NCBI GenBank assembly: GCA_023475165.1
Contig: JAMCWA010000016.1
Location: 1-34,943, forward strand
Direction: 5' to 3'
DNA length: 34,943 nt
From: Bacillota bacterium
GTDB taxonomy: Bacteria > Bacillota > Sulfobacillia > JAMCWA01
Shown here: piece by piece, positions 9,597-17,157 of the stretch
How the letters are laid out: each line of letters opens with the position of its first letter
Numbering within the stretch: the stretch's first letter is position 1
The notes under the pieces: generated by a model
Databases searched by the model: none
What the model saw: only the letters and a program-made list of their open reading frames with translations
What the model was told of the DNA's origin: nothing
Position numbers and translations under genes: made by a program

Positions 9597-9653
9597 CCTG
9601 CTAGTTCCCCGGGACCGGGCGGCCCCAGCTGTAGCAGGGAACTCTTTTCTTTT
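9597..9653 (+). promoter_or_regulatory. Candidate attenuator before the first cstA
   Basis: AGTTCCC (9603-9609) pairs with GGGAACT (9637-9643) followed by CTTTTCTTTT, a terminator form ending 18 bp before the cstA start. CCTGCTA (9597-9603) pairs perfectly with TAGCAGG (9632-9638). The two helices share bases and cannot form together in full, as in a terminator/antiterminator switch. No known riboswitch class was recognised. Confidence 0.4.
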
Positions 9654-9670
9654 CAAAAGGAGGTTCGGCA

Positions 9671-11422
9671 GTGAACGTCGCCATTCTCTTACTCTTGACG
9701 GTTCCCATCTTTTATCTTGGCTACCAGCTCTATTCCGGCTTCATTTCTCGGGTTTTCGGACTGGATGACAATAGGAAAACCCCGGCCTTGGACATGCGGG
9801 ATGGTGTAGACTACGTGCCCACCAAGTTAGGTGTAGCCTTCTCTCACCACTTTGCCTCCATCGCCGGTGCCGGCCCCATCGTTGGACCGACGGCGGCATT
9901 GCTCTATGGTTACGCTCCCGCCTGGCTCTGGATTATCCTCGGCGGGGTATTCCTGGGAGCTGTCCATGATTACGCCTCTCTTTTCATCAGCCTGCGGGAG
10001 AAGGGAAGATCCATGGCCCAGGTGGCGGAGTCCAGCATGGGTCGTTTTGGCTTCTTCCTTTTTATCGCCTTCACCCTGGTGATGATCGTCCTGGTGACCT
10101 CGGCTTTCCTGGGTCTTACCGCTACGGCCTTGACTTCGTTGGTACCTCTGAAGGAACTCCGGATCGAAGGGTCGACAGTGTTGCATACGGTGGTCAAGGA
10201 CGGGGTGCAATACGCCCGGATCGGGGGCATTGCCTCGACCTCGGTTTTGGTCATGACCTTCTTCGCCCCCCTGGTCGGGTATCTTCTTTATAAGAGGGAC
10301 ATCAAGGTCTGGTTGGCTTCGTTGCTGGCTTTGGTCGTCGGCGCTCTAGCGATTATTACCGGTATCTACTATCCTCTGGCTATCGATGCTCAAACTTGGA
10401 TGCAGATCCTGACGGTCTACGTATTCCTGGCCGCCGGCATCCCCGTCTGGATGCTCTTGCAGCCCCGGGATTTCACCAACTCCTTCATCCTTTACGCCGG
10501 CATTGCCGCCCTCTTCCTTGGGGTCTTGGGCGGCGGCTTAACCGGGGTTAGCTTACAGGCCCCGGCCTGGAACTTGGCCGGGGGAACGGCCAAGATGGGT
10601 AGTATCTGGCCCTTCCTTTTCATTACCATCGCTTGCGGGGCCATCTCGGGCTTTCATAGTCTGGTAGCCGGTGGAACGGTTTCCAAGCAGGTGGAGAAAG
10701 AATCCCATGCCAGGATGATTGGCTACGGCGGGATGCTCCTGGAATCTCTGCTGGCTGTGGTGGTGGTCCTCTCCGTAGCTTCCGGGATTAGGTTTGAAAC
10801 CTATCTAAATATTGTTTATCCGGCCAAGGGGGCTTCCAACCCGATTCTGGCTTTCTCCCTTTCCATGGGTGGCTTGCTGCATCAGGGTTTGGGCCTCCCG
10901 GTGACGGTGGGAACGGTTTTCGGCATCCTGATGGTGGAAGGATTTGTCATTACCACGCTGGATACGGCGGTGCGGCTGAACCGTTACCTGTTTGAGGAGC
11001 TTTGGGGTATCCTGTTCACCAAGCCTCACCCCGTTCTCAAGTCTTATCTTTTTAATGCCGCCCTCTCCGTCGGTTTGATGTATTACCTGGCCGCCGGAAA
11101 CAAGTTCCTGACGATATGGCCCATCTTTGGCTCGGCCAACCAGCTCCTGGCCGCACTAGCCCTCATCGCGGCCAGCGTATGGTTGGGCATTCGGCGTAAA
11201 CCAAACTGGTTCACCATTATTCCGGCCATCTTCATGATGGTGACCACCTTGATGGCGCTGTACCAGCTGCTGTTGGGCAAGTATCTGCCCAGTGGTAACA
11301 TGCCTCTGGTAGTGACGGACGTTCTCCTGATGGTCCTCTCCGTGGGAGTCATCGCCCTGGCGGTCAGCCGGCTGGTCATAAACAACGGTCGGGCTGCGAG
11401 CGAACAGGTGGCGGACGACTAG
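9671..11422 (+). CDS. cstA: CstA-family carbon starvation/peptide or pyruvate transporter (copy 1)
   Basis: Polytopic inner-membrane permease; characterised CstA/BtsT members import peptides or pyruvate. 583 residues with many hydrophobic helices. Family features: an N-terminal helix, then TPALDMRDGVDYVPTKLGVAFSHHFASIAGAGPIVGPTAAL split by the second helix, VHDYASLFISLREKGRS, FITIACGAISGFHSLVAGGT, and WPIFGSANQLLAALAL near the C-terminus. It starts at GTG with AAAAGGAGG upstream. It lies downstream of the LytS/LytR pair and 0.7 kb before a second cstA. The TAG stop falls inside CTAGGAATTGCTGATAAA, a degenerate repeat tip. Confidence 0.93.
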   Translation: MNVAILLLLTVPIFYLGYQLYSGFISRVFGLDDNRKTPALDMRDGVDYVPTKLGVAFSHHFASIAGAGPIVGPTAALLYGYAPAWLWIILGGVFLGAVHDYASLFISLREKGRSMAQVAESSMGRFGFFLFIAFTLVMIVLVTSAFLGLTATALTSLVPLKELRIEGSTVLHTVVKDGVQYARIGGIASTSVLVMTFFAPLVGYLLYKRDIKVWLASLLALVVGALAIITGIYYPLAIDAQTWMQILTVYVFLAAGIPVWMLLQPRDFTNSFILYAGIAALFLGVLGGGLTGVSLQAPAWNLAGGTAKMGSIWPFLFITIACGAISGFHSLVAGGTVSKQVEKESHARMIGYGGMLLESLLAVVVVLSVASGIRFETYLNIVYPAKGASNPILAFSLSMGGLLHQGLGLPVTVGTVFGILMVEGFVITTLDTAVRLNRYLFEELWGILFTKPHPVLKSYLFNAALSVGLMYYLAAGNKFLTIWPIFGSANQLLAALALIAASVWLGIRRKPNWFTIIPAIFMMVTTLMALYQLLLGKYLPSGNMPLVVTDVLLMVLSVGVIALAVSRLVINNGRAASEQVADD

Positions 11423-11475
11423 GAATTGCTGATAAACCGTGTTTGGCGTGGTTAGCGCGCCCAAGACACCGCGAA
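11419..11475. repeat. Solo end of the dispersed element after cstA
   Basis: CTAGGAATTGCTGATAAACC followed by GGTTAGCGCGCCCAAGA matches the end of the element at 14859 (which has GGTTAGCGCGCCCAAGA in the same relative place). Only this end is present; the core is missing. Confidence 0.55.
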
Positions 11476-11500
11476 CACCTCCCCCCTCTATTTCACGAAG

Positions 11501-11536
11501 GGAAAAGTCCGGGCTTGACCCGGATTTTTCCTTTCG
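11501..11536 (+). terminator. Terminator after the first cstA
   Basis: GGAAAA-G-TCCGGG (11501-11513) pairs with CCCGGA-T-TTTTCC (11519-11531) around a 5-nt loop; the descending arm is T rich and followed by TTTC. A strong intrinsic-terminator-like hairpin. Confidence 0.6.
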
Positions 11537-11592
11537 AAAGAAGGTTTTCCCGCTGCCAGAAGGGAATAACCTAATAGAAGGGGGGATCGGCA

Positions 11593-11814
11593 TTGCTTGG
11601 AGCACTCATTCGGGCGGTTTTGGTTTTGATCCTGGGCCTTTTCGGGGGGCTTCTGGGACTCTTTGGTGGCTGCCTGGGCCTGAGTTTGGCGATCGTGGTT
11701 TTCTTCCTCCTGTTGGCAGGTTTCTTCGTTCCCGGAATCGTGCTTGTTCCCTTGATCTTACCTGCCCTCCTCATCCTGCTCGCTATCTTCGTGGCCAAAA
11801 GGGTCTTCCGGTAA
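11593..11814 (+). CDS. Small hydrophobic membrane protein (73 aa)
   Basis: I do not recognise a family. The TTG start at 11593 has AGAAGGGGGG about 8 bp upstream. The product is almost entirely hydrophobic with two to three predicted membrane helices (residues 5-25, 27-45 and 48-68), one of them glycine rich (GLFGGLLGLFGGCLG), and a basic end KRVFR. It lies between two cstA genes in the same direction, so it may be a small accessory subunit or an unrelated membrane peptide. The opposite strand also has an open frame here, but it has no ribosome site and is rich in basic and proline residues, as expected for a shadow of a hydrophobic gene. Confidence 0.55.
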   Translation: MLGALIRAVLVLILGLFGGLLGLFGGCLGLSLAIVVFFLLLAGFFVPGIVLVPLILPALLILLAIFVAKRVFR

Positions 11815-12137
11815 TCTTTGGTGGCTAGAGGTCCCGTATCTCGCCAATCGCTGCTCAAAAATAGGACTTTCCATCGTCCCCACCGCCATCCTGGGCCGCG
11901 CCGCCCTTACGTCGAAGCGCAAGAACGAGAACAATAAAAGGAAAATCGCCCGGTCAAAGCAGGAATTCCCTCCTTTGACGTCGAAAATGTCTAAAGAAAG
12001 GAAACCTTCTGCTTCGAGTGGCGAAAGGAGGTGAAACCCTAGGGAATCGCCCATAGCGATTGTCGTCGCCAAAACGGCTGGTTGGAGGCGTCGAACCGAG
12101 CGGAGGATTATTTCAAAAGGGATGGGGAGGGAGCAAA
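11815..12137. other. Long leader/spacer before the second cstA
   Basis: No gene is seen. It holds the block TGGCGAAAGGAGGTGAAA (12019-12036), 17 of 18 identical to a block in the first cstA leader and lacking a following start codon. A hairpin GTCAAA (11954-11959)/TTTGAC with an inner AGGA/TCC stem and the small stem AATCGC/GCGATT (12045-12061) are also present. A weaker shared block (GTCGTC-n2-C/G-AAAA) follows at about 12062. Confidence 0.4.
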
Positions 12138-13841
12138 ATGAATTCGGTGGTAATCCTTTTGCTGGCAGTGATCACGGCACTCATTGGGTACTATGTCTAC
12201 GCGAAATATGTCGACGAGAAGATCATTCAAGCCGATCCCAAGAAGGCCACCCCGGCGGTCATGTACATGGATGGGGTGGATTTTATGCCCACCAGCCGGC
12301 ACGTCCTTATAGGTTACCAGTTCAAGTCGATTGCCGCCCTGGGCCCGATCACCGGTCCCATCATCGCCATTCAGTGGGGTTGGCTCCCCGCCTTGCTCTG
12401 GATCCTTTTCGGGGTCTTTTTTATCGGTTGGGTCCACGATTACTCCAGCGCCATCCTGTCGATGCGCAACGAGGGACAAAGCTTTGGGGCCTTGAGTTAC
12501 CGCCTCATTTCGCCGCGGGCTAGGGTAACCCTCCTGAGCTTCATATACTTTTACCTGATCCTGATCCTGGCCGCCTTCGGGGACATCGTAGCTACCATGA
12601 TGGCTAAGATCTCCAGCGTCCCCTTCGCCATACTCGCCCTCATGGGTACCGGGGCTCTGGCCGGCTGGATGATCTATAAGAAACGATCCGACATTCTCTA
12701 CACCACCTTCCTGATGGTCGCTCTTTCCCTCATCGGTATTTACCTGGGGACGGTGCTGAAGATTCCGGGCTCCAAAACACTCTGGGTACTTTTCGCCCTC
12801 CTCTTCAGCTATCTGGGGGCAGTCCTGCCCATCTGGAGCTATACCCAGCCCATCAACTACATCTCCTTCTACCTGGTCTTCCTGGGGATGCTGGGTGCGG
12901 CTCTGGGGATCCTCATTGGCCATCCGGTAGCGTCCACGCCGGCCTTCACCACGTATACTATCGGTGTCGGTCCGCTCTGGCCGATCCTCTTTGTCACCAT
13001 CGCCTGTGGCGCCATCTCCGGCTGGCATAGTCTGGTTTCCAGCTCCGGGACGGCCCGGCAGTTACAGAACGAAACCCATAACCGGTATGTAACGGCCGGG
13101 GCGATGTTTCTGGAGATGGTTTTGGCCGCCCTGGCCATCATCATCGCCAGTGCCACCTTCAAAGATTTCGGCGCCTATGCCGCGGAAATGAAGGCTTCCG
13201 GACCGGCTGGGGTCTTCGCCAAGGGGATGAGTTCCCTTCTGGCTTACCTGGGCATTCCGGGGGGCTTCGGTACCGCCTTCGCCGGGGCCATCTTTGTCAT
13301 CCTGGCCATCACCGTCATGCAACTGGTGCTCCGTTTTGCCCGGATCGCCACGGCGGAACTGGCGGGGGACGCCATCCCGGCTTTGCGCAACATGCATCTC
13401 GGGGCCCTTTTGGCTATGGCCATCACCTACCTCCTCATCGCCACCGGTACTTATGGATACATCTGGACCCTCTTTGGCGGTTCCAACCAGCTCATGGCCT
13501 CCCTGGCCCTGATGATGGTCACCATCTGGCTGGCCAGTCAGAAGAGGAATTACCACTATGCCCTCTGGCCGATGGTCTTCATGTTCCTTACCACCATCAG
13601 CGCCCTGGCCTGGACGGCCTATCGAATGTATGAGAATATCGGCAAACTCCAAGCCGGTAAATTGCCTCCACCGGCCGGTCAGACGGTAGGCATGGCCGTG
13701 GCGGGGAACGGGATCTCCATCCTCATTGCCCTCTTCTTGCTGGTGGCTGCCTTGATCCTGGTTTGGGATGGATTCAAGGCCTTTGGCAAGGCTGTTTGGC
13801 CCACCACCAGCCTGGGGCAGGGGAAGACCAAGGAAGCTTGA
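12138..13841 (+). CDS. cstA: CstA-family carbon starvation/peptide or pyruvate transporter (copy 2)
   Basis: Second CstA-type permease, 567 residues, clearly paralogous to the copy at 9671 but diverged. The ATG at 12138 is chosen over upstream frame because GGGAGG lies 7 bp before it and the protein then begins at the usual first helix (MNSVVILLLAVITALIGYYV). Family blocks: ATPAVMYMDGVDFMPTSRHV, GPITGPIIAIQWGW, WVHDYSSAILSMRNEGQS, FVTIACGAISGWHSLVSSSG and WTLFGGSNQLMASLALM. The two copies may differ in substrate or in conditions of expression. It has its own long leader, which shares short blocks with that of copy 1. Confidence 0.93.
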   Translation: MNSVVILLLAVITALIGYYVYAKYVDEKIIQADPKKATPAVMYMDGVDFMPTSRHVLIGYQFKSIAALGPITGPIIAIQWGWLPALLWILFGVFFIGWVHDYSSAILSMRNEGQSFGALSYRLISPRARVTLLSFIYFYLILILAAFGDIVATMMAKISSVPFAILALMGTGALAGWMIYKKRSDILYTTFLMVALSLIGIYLGTVLKIPGSKTLWVLFALLFSYLGAVLPIWSYTQPINYISFYLVFLGMLGAALGILIGHPVASTPAFTTYTIGVGPLWPILFVTIACGAISGWHSLVSSSGTARQLQNETHNRYVTAGAMFLEMVLAALAIIIASATFKDFGAYAAEMKASGPAGVFAKGMSSLLAYLGIPGGFGTAFAGAIFVILAITVMQLVLRFARIATAELAGDAIPALRNMHLGALLAMAITYLLIATGTYGYIWTLFGGSNQLMASLALMMVTIWLASQKRNYHYALWPMVFMFLTTISALAWTAYRMYENIGKLQAGKLPPPAGQTVGMAVAGNGISILIALFLLVAALILVWDGFKAFGKAVWPTTSLGQGKTKEA

Positions 13842-13866
13842 GACTTAGAGATATGGACTTCTGGGG

Positions 13867-13959
13867 CAGTTCTGAGTCGGGGTTGGCCGACCTTTGGCGG
13901 GCAGGTTACCTGACAAGCCTCTCGGGAGCGGCACTGGACATTACCCTGGCTCAGAACTG
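13867..13959. other. Long inverted repeat after the second cstA
   Basis: CAGTTCTGAG (13867-13876) is the exact complement of CTCAGAACTG (13950-13959); 73 bp between them are GC rich and can fold further. A 41-codon frame (13853-13975) crosses it but has no good ribosome site, so a structured RNA or decayed repeat is more likely than a gene. Confidence 0.4.
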
Positions 13960-14017
13960 GCCTCGCTTTGGCTAGGCTCGTCTGGTTGCGCAGTTAAGTA
14001 TCGTTCAGGTGGCAGAA

Positions 14018-14287
14018 ATGAATAGCCAGTTTTCGCGACTATTAGGGCCCTTAGGAGAGCTAACCCGGGGTTTCCTCCTGGGCAACCTGGCCGAGCCGGT
14101 TTTGCAGGAGCGGGCCAGGGTCCAGGAGACGCTTTTGGCCCTGCTCTACGCCGAACTGCTGGGATTACCAGTGCCAGGCAGGTATTACGCTCTGGGCCTC
14201 CTGCCTTTCTTTTGTCGGGAACTGCCGGGGTGGAAGCGACGACGGCTGGCGGAAAAGGATCTTACTGTCGTACACGACTTAATGTAA
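14018..14287 (+). CDS. Small protein paralogous to the next gene, ArsA-cluster associated (89 aa)
   Basis: Function unknown. The ATG at 14018 has AGGTGG 5 bp upstream and is preferred to GTG 14009, which is inside that site. The C-terminal 40 residues align without gaps to the product of 14524-14862: LLG-x-P-x4-YY-x-L-x-L-x-P-x7-WKRR-x-L-x-EKDLT, about half the positions identical. The first half is helical and leucine rich. No signal peptide or membrane helix is evident, although LPFFCREL is hydrophobic. It is the first of four same-direction genes (two small paralogues, then two ArsA-like ATPases), interrupted by repeat elements. It may be an adaptor or client-handling partner of the ATPases; that is inference. 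Confidence 0.7.
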   Translation: MNSQFSRLLGPLGELTRGFLLGNLAEPVLQERARVQETLLALLYAELLGLPVPGRYYALGLLPFFCRELPGWKRRRLAEKDLTVVHDLM

Positions 14288-14330
14288 GACGACTTATGGG
14301 GGAGGTCGCGGCCCTGACCGCCATTGCCAA

Positions 14331-14480
14331 TGACCGCCGGGGCGTCGGGGGGAGGGACTCCCCCAGGCATTAGGGGGTGCTCAGGCACCGGAGGTGCCGC
14401 CGAAGGGGGGCGTGCCCTCCTAGCGGAGGCGGGCGGGAGCCTGCCTGAGACCAGATGGGTGTTTTTCAGCGGTTGCCTGG
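14331..14480. repeat. Dispersed MITE-like element, copy 3 (reversed, truncated)
   Basis: On the complementary strand it reads from a degenerate tip (CCAGGCAACCGCTGAAAAAC) through the GGTGCCTGAGCACCCC hairpin to the GGGGGAG/CTCCCCC hairpin, as in the copies at 2834 and 4611. The second half of the element is missing. It lies between the two small paralogous genes. Confidence 0.7.
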
Positions 14481-14523
14481 AGAAGGTTGTTGACGAAAAC
14501 GCAGTAGTTTTCGGGAGGAAAGG

Positions 14524-14862
14524 GTGAGTGTCTTGCTCTTTTGGAAGGGGAAGAAGAAAGAGGAGCCGAAAGCGGCGGAAGAATTGGCCGGGAAGGAAGG
14601 AACAGCAGCCAAGGAAGGTCTGGGTGACGCGGTCAAAGAACTGGTCTATGGCCTGGCGGCCCACGATATGGCCCGTTACGCCTTAAAGACCCGTTCCAGT
14701 ATGGAACATCTATTCATTCTCATCACCATGGGGGATTTGTTGGGAGTGCCTATCCTGCCACCGTATTATTCCTTGCGGCTGATGCCCTATGTTGTCCCGC
14801 AGATAAGCACCTGGAAGAGACGGATGCTCCGGGAGAAGGACCTCACCGATGCCCTTTTCTAG
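14524..14862 (+). CDS. Small protein with charged N-terminus, paralogue of the 14018 gene (112 aa)
   Basis: Function unknown. GTG start with GGGAGGAAAGG just upstream. After a short hydrophobic start the first 40 residues are highly charged (KGKKKEEPKAAEELAGKEG). The rest is a compact domain whose last 40 residues share the pattern LLG-x-P-x4-YY-x-L-x-L-x-P-x7-WKRR-x-L-x-EKDLT with the gene upstream. The TAG stop is the TAG of CTAGGAGAC, the tip of the repeat element that follows. It precedes the two ATPase genes and is separated from them only by that element. Confidence 0.75.
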   Translation: MSVLLFWKGKKKEEPKAAEELAGKEGTAAKEGLGDAVKELVYGLAAHDMARYALKTRSSMEHLFILITMGDLLGVPILPPYYSLRLMPYVVPQISTWKRRMLREKDLTDALF

Positions 14863-15101
14863 GAGACTGCTGACGGACTGCGTTTTGTGCGGTTAGCGCG
14901 CCCAAGATACCGTTAGGGCGAGACCTCAAAACAACCCAGATGCTAGGAGCGATAAGGCTCCGAGGCGAGGCGTACTAGGTGGTACGTTGAGCGAGGAGCC
15001 GCCGGAACGACAATCGGCAATAGTAACGCCCCTTTAATAAAAAGGTTCTTTCTTGCAGATTGCGCCACACCGCAGATGGGTGTTTTTCAGCGGTCTCCTA
15101 G
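14859..15101. repeat. Dispersed MITE-like element, copy 4 (243 bp, both ends intact)
   Basis: Starts CTAGGAGACTGCTGACGG and ends CAGCGGTCTCCTAG, so the tips are an imperfect inverted repeat (CTAGGAGAC-T/C-GCTGA). Relative to the copies at 2834 and 4611 it is reversed, and the central hairpin part is replaced by an AT-richer stretch of about 70 bp (around 15020-15065), while the GGCTCCTCGCTCAACGTACC-type block is kept. A further tip (GGAGAGTGCTAAC) continues directly after it. Confidence 0.72.
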
Positions 15102-15146
15102 GAGAGTGCTAACAATTGCTCCAATTATGCGAAAGAGGTGACCCCA

Positions 15147-16142
15147 GTGTCCCTGGCGAGTTTCTTTAAAGAACACCCAGACATTCGCTACATCATGTAT
15201 GGCGGGAAAGGGGGACTCGGGAAAACCACCTTCTCGGCGGCCACGGCCTATTACCTGGCCCAACAGGGTTACAAGGTGTTGGTTTTCTCGGTGGACCCCC
15301 AGGCTTCGCTCAGTGACATCTTTGAGCGCAACATCTTTGGTCAGGGCGAAGTGGAGATCATGCCCAACCTCTACGCCTGTGAGATCGATGCCGACCGGCG
15401 GATCAAGGAGTATCAAAATGAGATCCGGCAGAAGATCCTGGATATGTACGGTCTAGACGCCATCCCCGATGAAATAGAAAACTACATCCAGGCAGCCTCG
15501 GCCGAACCGGCTATGGAGGAGAGTGCCATCTTTGACGAAGTGGTAAACATTGTGGTCAAGGGCGGATACGACTACTACATTTATGACCTGGTGCCTTTGG
15601 GTCATGCCCTCTACTATCTGAGCATGGCCTCGGTCTACGACGCCTGGATCAGCAAGATCACCGGCTTGCGGGAACAGATGCGGGAGTATGATGCCGTCGT
15701 TTCGACCATGAAACGGCAAAAGGAGACGGAAGAGGACCAGATCCTCAAAGAATTGGTCTATATCCGGGACCGCATCTCCAAATCCTCCGGAATCTTGACC
15801 GACGCGGCTCGTACCGCTTTCTTCTTCGTTCTGGTACCCGAGGAGATGATCATTCTGGATACCAAGAAAGCAGCCGACCTCTTCGCTCGCTATGATGTCC
15901 CCATTCGCGGTTACATCGTCAACCGGGTGGTGCCCCCGGAACTGGCTCAGGCGAATATCCCCTCCTACCTGCGCAATCGCATCGAAATGCAGCGAGGGTA
16001 TCTGGAGAAGATCGACCGCGACTTTGGGGCCAGGGTGCTGAGCCAGGTACCAGAGTTTGAGAGCGACATTCGGGGCCTGCTCATGATCGAGAAGATGGCG
16101 GCGCGTATGTTCGGGGGGAGGAATCAGGATGGCCATCAATGA
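15147..16142 (+). CDS. ArsA/Get3-family ATPase, first of a pair
   Basis: Cytosolic deviant-Walker (signature lysine) ATPase of the family that includes arsenite pump subunit ArsA and tail-anchored protein carrier Get3. 331 residues, a single half-unit. The GTG at 15147 fits the AAGAGGTGA site better than GTG 15138. The P-loop is GKGGLGKT (residues 20-27). Switch I SVDPQASLSD keeps the catalytic-type Asp50. Switch II, normally DTAPTGH, reads DLVPLGH (Asp147-His153). A PAMEESAIFDE segment stands where Get3 has its PG-DE block. No metal-binding CxxC is seen. It overlaps the next ATPase gene by 14 bp, so the products are probably made in equal amounts and could form a heterodimer. No arsB, arsR or arsD is nearby, so arsenite transport is unlikely. 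Confidence 0.88.
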   Translation: MSLASFFKEHPDIRYIMYGGKGGLGKTTFSAATAYYLAQQGYKVLVFSVDPQASLSDIFERNIFGQGEVEIMPNLYACEIDADRRIKEYQNEIRQKILDMYGLDAIPDEIENYIQAASAEPAMEESAIFDEVVNIVVKGGYDYYIYDLVPLGHALYYLSMASVYDAWISKITGLREQMREYDAVVSTMKRQKETEEDQILKELVYIRDRISKSSGILTDAARTAFFFVLVPEEMIILDTKKAADLFARYDVPIRGYIVNRVVPPELAQANIPSYLRNRIEMQRGYLEKIDRDFGARVLSQVPEFESDIRGLLMIEKMAARMFGGRNQDGHQ

Positions 16143-17157
16143 AATGGTTGCCAACCGTCTGGCCGGTAGCACAGTGGACTTCTTTGGGCAACATCCCCGG
16201 TTGAAGTATATGTTCTTTGGGGGGAAAGGGGGTGTGGGGAAGACGGTCATGGCTGGAGCGGCGGCGCTCTGGTTGGCTCAGCAGGGGAAAAAGACCCTAT
16301 TGGCCTCCACCAACCCCGTCCACAGTCTTTCCAGCCTCCTGGATCAGAATGTCTTTGGGCGGGCCCAACCGGTGACTGGGGTGGACAAACTCTTTGCCCA
16401 CGAAATTGACACCTCGGAGACCATCAAGAAATCAAAAGAGGAAATTAGCGAGAAGATCCGCTGGTTCCTAAAGTTTGCCGATATTCCCACCAAGGCCGAC
16501 GAATTTGTGGAGACGGCGACCATGAATCCGGCCTTTGAGGAATCGGCCATGTTTGAGAATATGATCAACATCATGTTTGCCGATGAATATGAGGCCTATG
16601 TCTTTGATACGGCCCCGACGGCCAACGCCCGGCGCCTGCTGGGCATGTCCAAGGTCTATAACCTCTGGGTCAATAAGATGCTGGAGAGCCGTAAAGAGGC
16701 GCAGGCCATGCGATTATCCCTTTCCTTCCGCAAGAAGGAGGAGAAGGACCCCCTTTTGGACTACCTGGTTTCCTTTCAGGGACGAATGGCTCAGGCCAAG
16801 ACTCTCTTGACTGACGGGGAGCGAACCGCCTTTTTCTTTGTTACCCTGCCTGAGGCCCTCCCTATTGCGGTGATCAAGCGTTTCATCGGCTGGTTCGATG
16901 ACTTTGGCATACCGGTGGGCGGGGTAATTGTCAACGGGCTTATCGACACCAGCGGCCTTTCCCCCGAGACTTCCCCATTTGTTTTAAACCGGGTGGAAAT
17001 GCAGAGGGGTTACATGGAACAGATCTATTCCTCCTTCCGCGATGTCCGAGCCCTAGTCCCCCTGTTTGAAACAGAGGTTCGCGGGGTGGCAATGCTGGAA
17101 CGGGTGGCGGCGGCACTTTTTGCGGAGGCGGGACCAGCGGCACCCGGAGTGGCGTAG
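16129..17157 (+). CDS. ArsA/Get3-family ATPase, second of a pair
   Basis: Paralogue of the preceding protein; 342 residues. The P-loop is GKGGVGKT (residues 32-39). Switch I reads STNPVHSLSS, with Asn62 where Get3 and ArsA have the catalytic-type Asp. Switch II is DTAPTAN (Asp160-Asn166), nearer the DTAPTGH consensus than in its partner. PAFEESAMFEN matches the partner's PAMEES block, so both belong to one subfamily. The C-terminal NRVEMQRGYMEQI is also shared (NRIEMQRGYLEKI in the first). The gene starts within the first ATPase gene and ends with a TAG inside a repeat tip (GTAGGAGAGTACCGACG). Without transport genes nearby, protein targeting or cofactor/metal handling are open options. Confidence 0.88.
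   Translation: MAINEMVANRLAGSTVDFFGQHPRLKYMFFGGKGGVGKTVMAGAAALWLAQQGKKTLLASTNPVHSLSSLLDQNVFGRAQPVTGVDKLFAHEIDTSETIKKSKEEISEKIRWFLKFADIPTKADEFVETATMNPAFEESAMFENMINIMFADEYEAYVFDTAPTANARRLLGMSKVYNLWVNKMLESRKEAQAMRLSLSFRKKEEKDPLLDYLVSFQGRMAQAKTLLTDGERTAFFFVTLPEALPIAVIKRFIGWFDDFGIPVGGVIVNGLIDTSGLSPETSPFVLNRVEMQRGYMEQIYSSFRDVRALVPLFETEVRGVAMLERVAAALFAEAGPAAPGVA

Larger units (their letters stand above)
9205..9670. other. lytR-cstA spacer and cstA leader region
   Basis: No protein gene is supported. It holds a terminator-like hairpin (9291-9335), a second perfect stem (9379-9410), an orphan Shine-Dalgarno-like block TGGCGAAGGGAGGTGAAA (9467-9484) that is shared with the leader of the second cstA but has no start codon after it, and a terminator/antiterminator-like structure (9597-9653) just before the cstA ribosome site. 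Confidence 0.5.

Noticed and set aside
12108..13028. 306-codon reverse frame opposite cstA copy 2
   Set aside because: Composition (rich in G, D, H, Q, P) is the usual antisense image of a hydrophobic protein, and no start signal is seen.
13853..13975. 41-codon frame after cstA copy 2
   Set aside because: No convincing ribosome site, and it overlaps a long inverted repeat, which better explains the sequence.
15147..17157. Arsenite-exporting ArsA
   Set aside because: No arsB, arsD, arsR or acr3 nearby, metal-binding cysteine motifs not seen, and the switch motifs diverge from ArsA.
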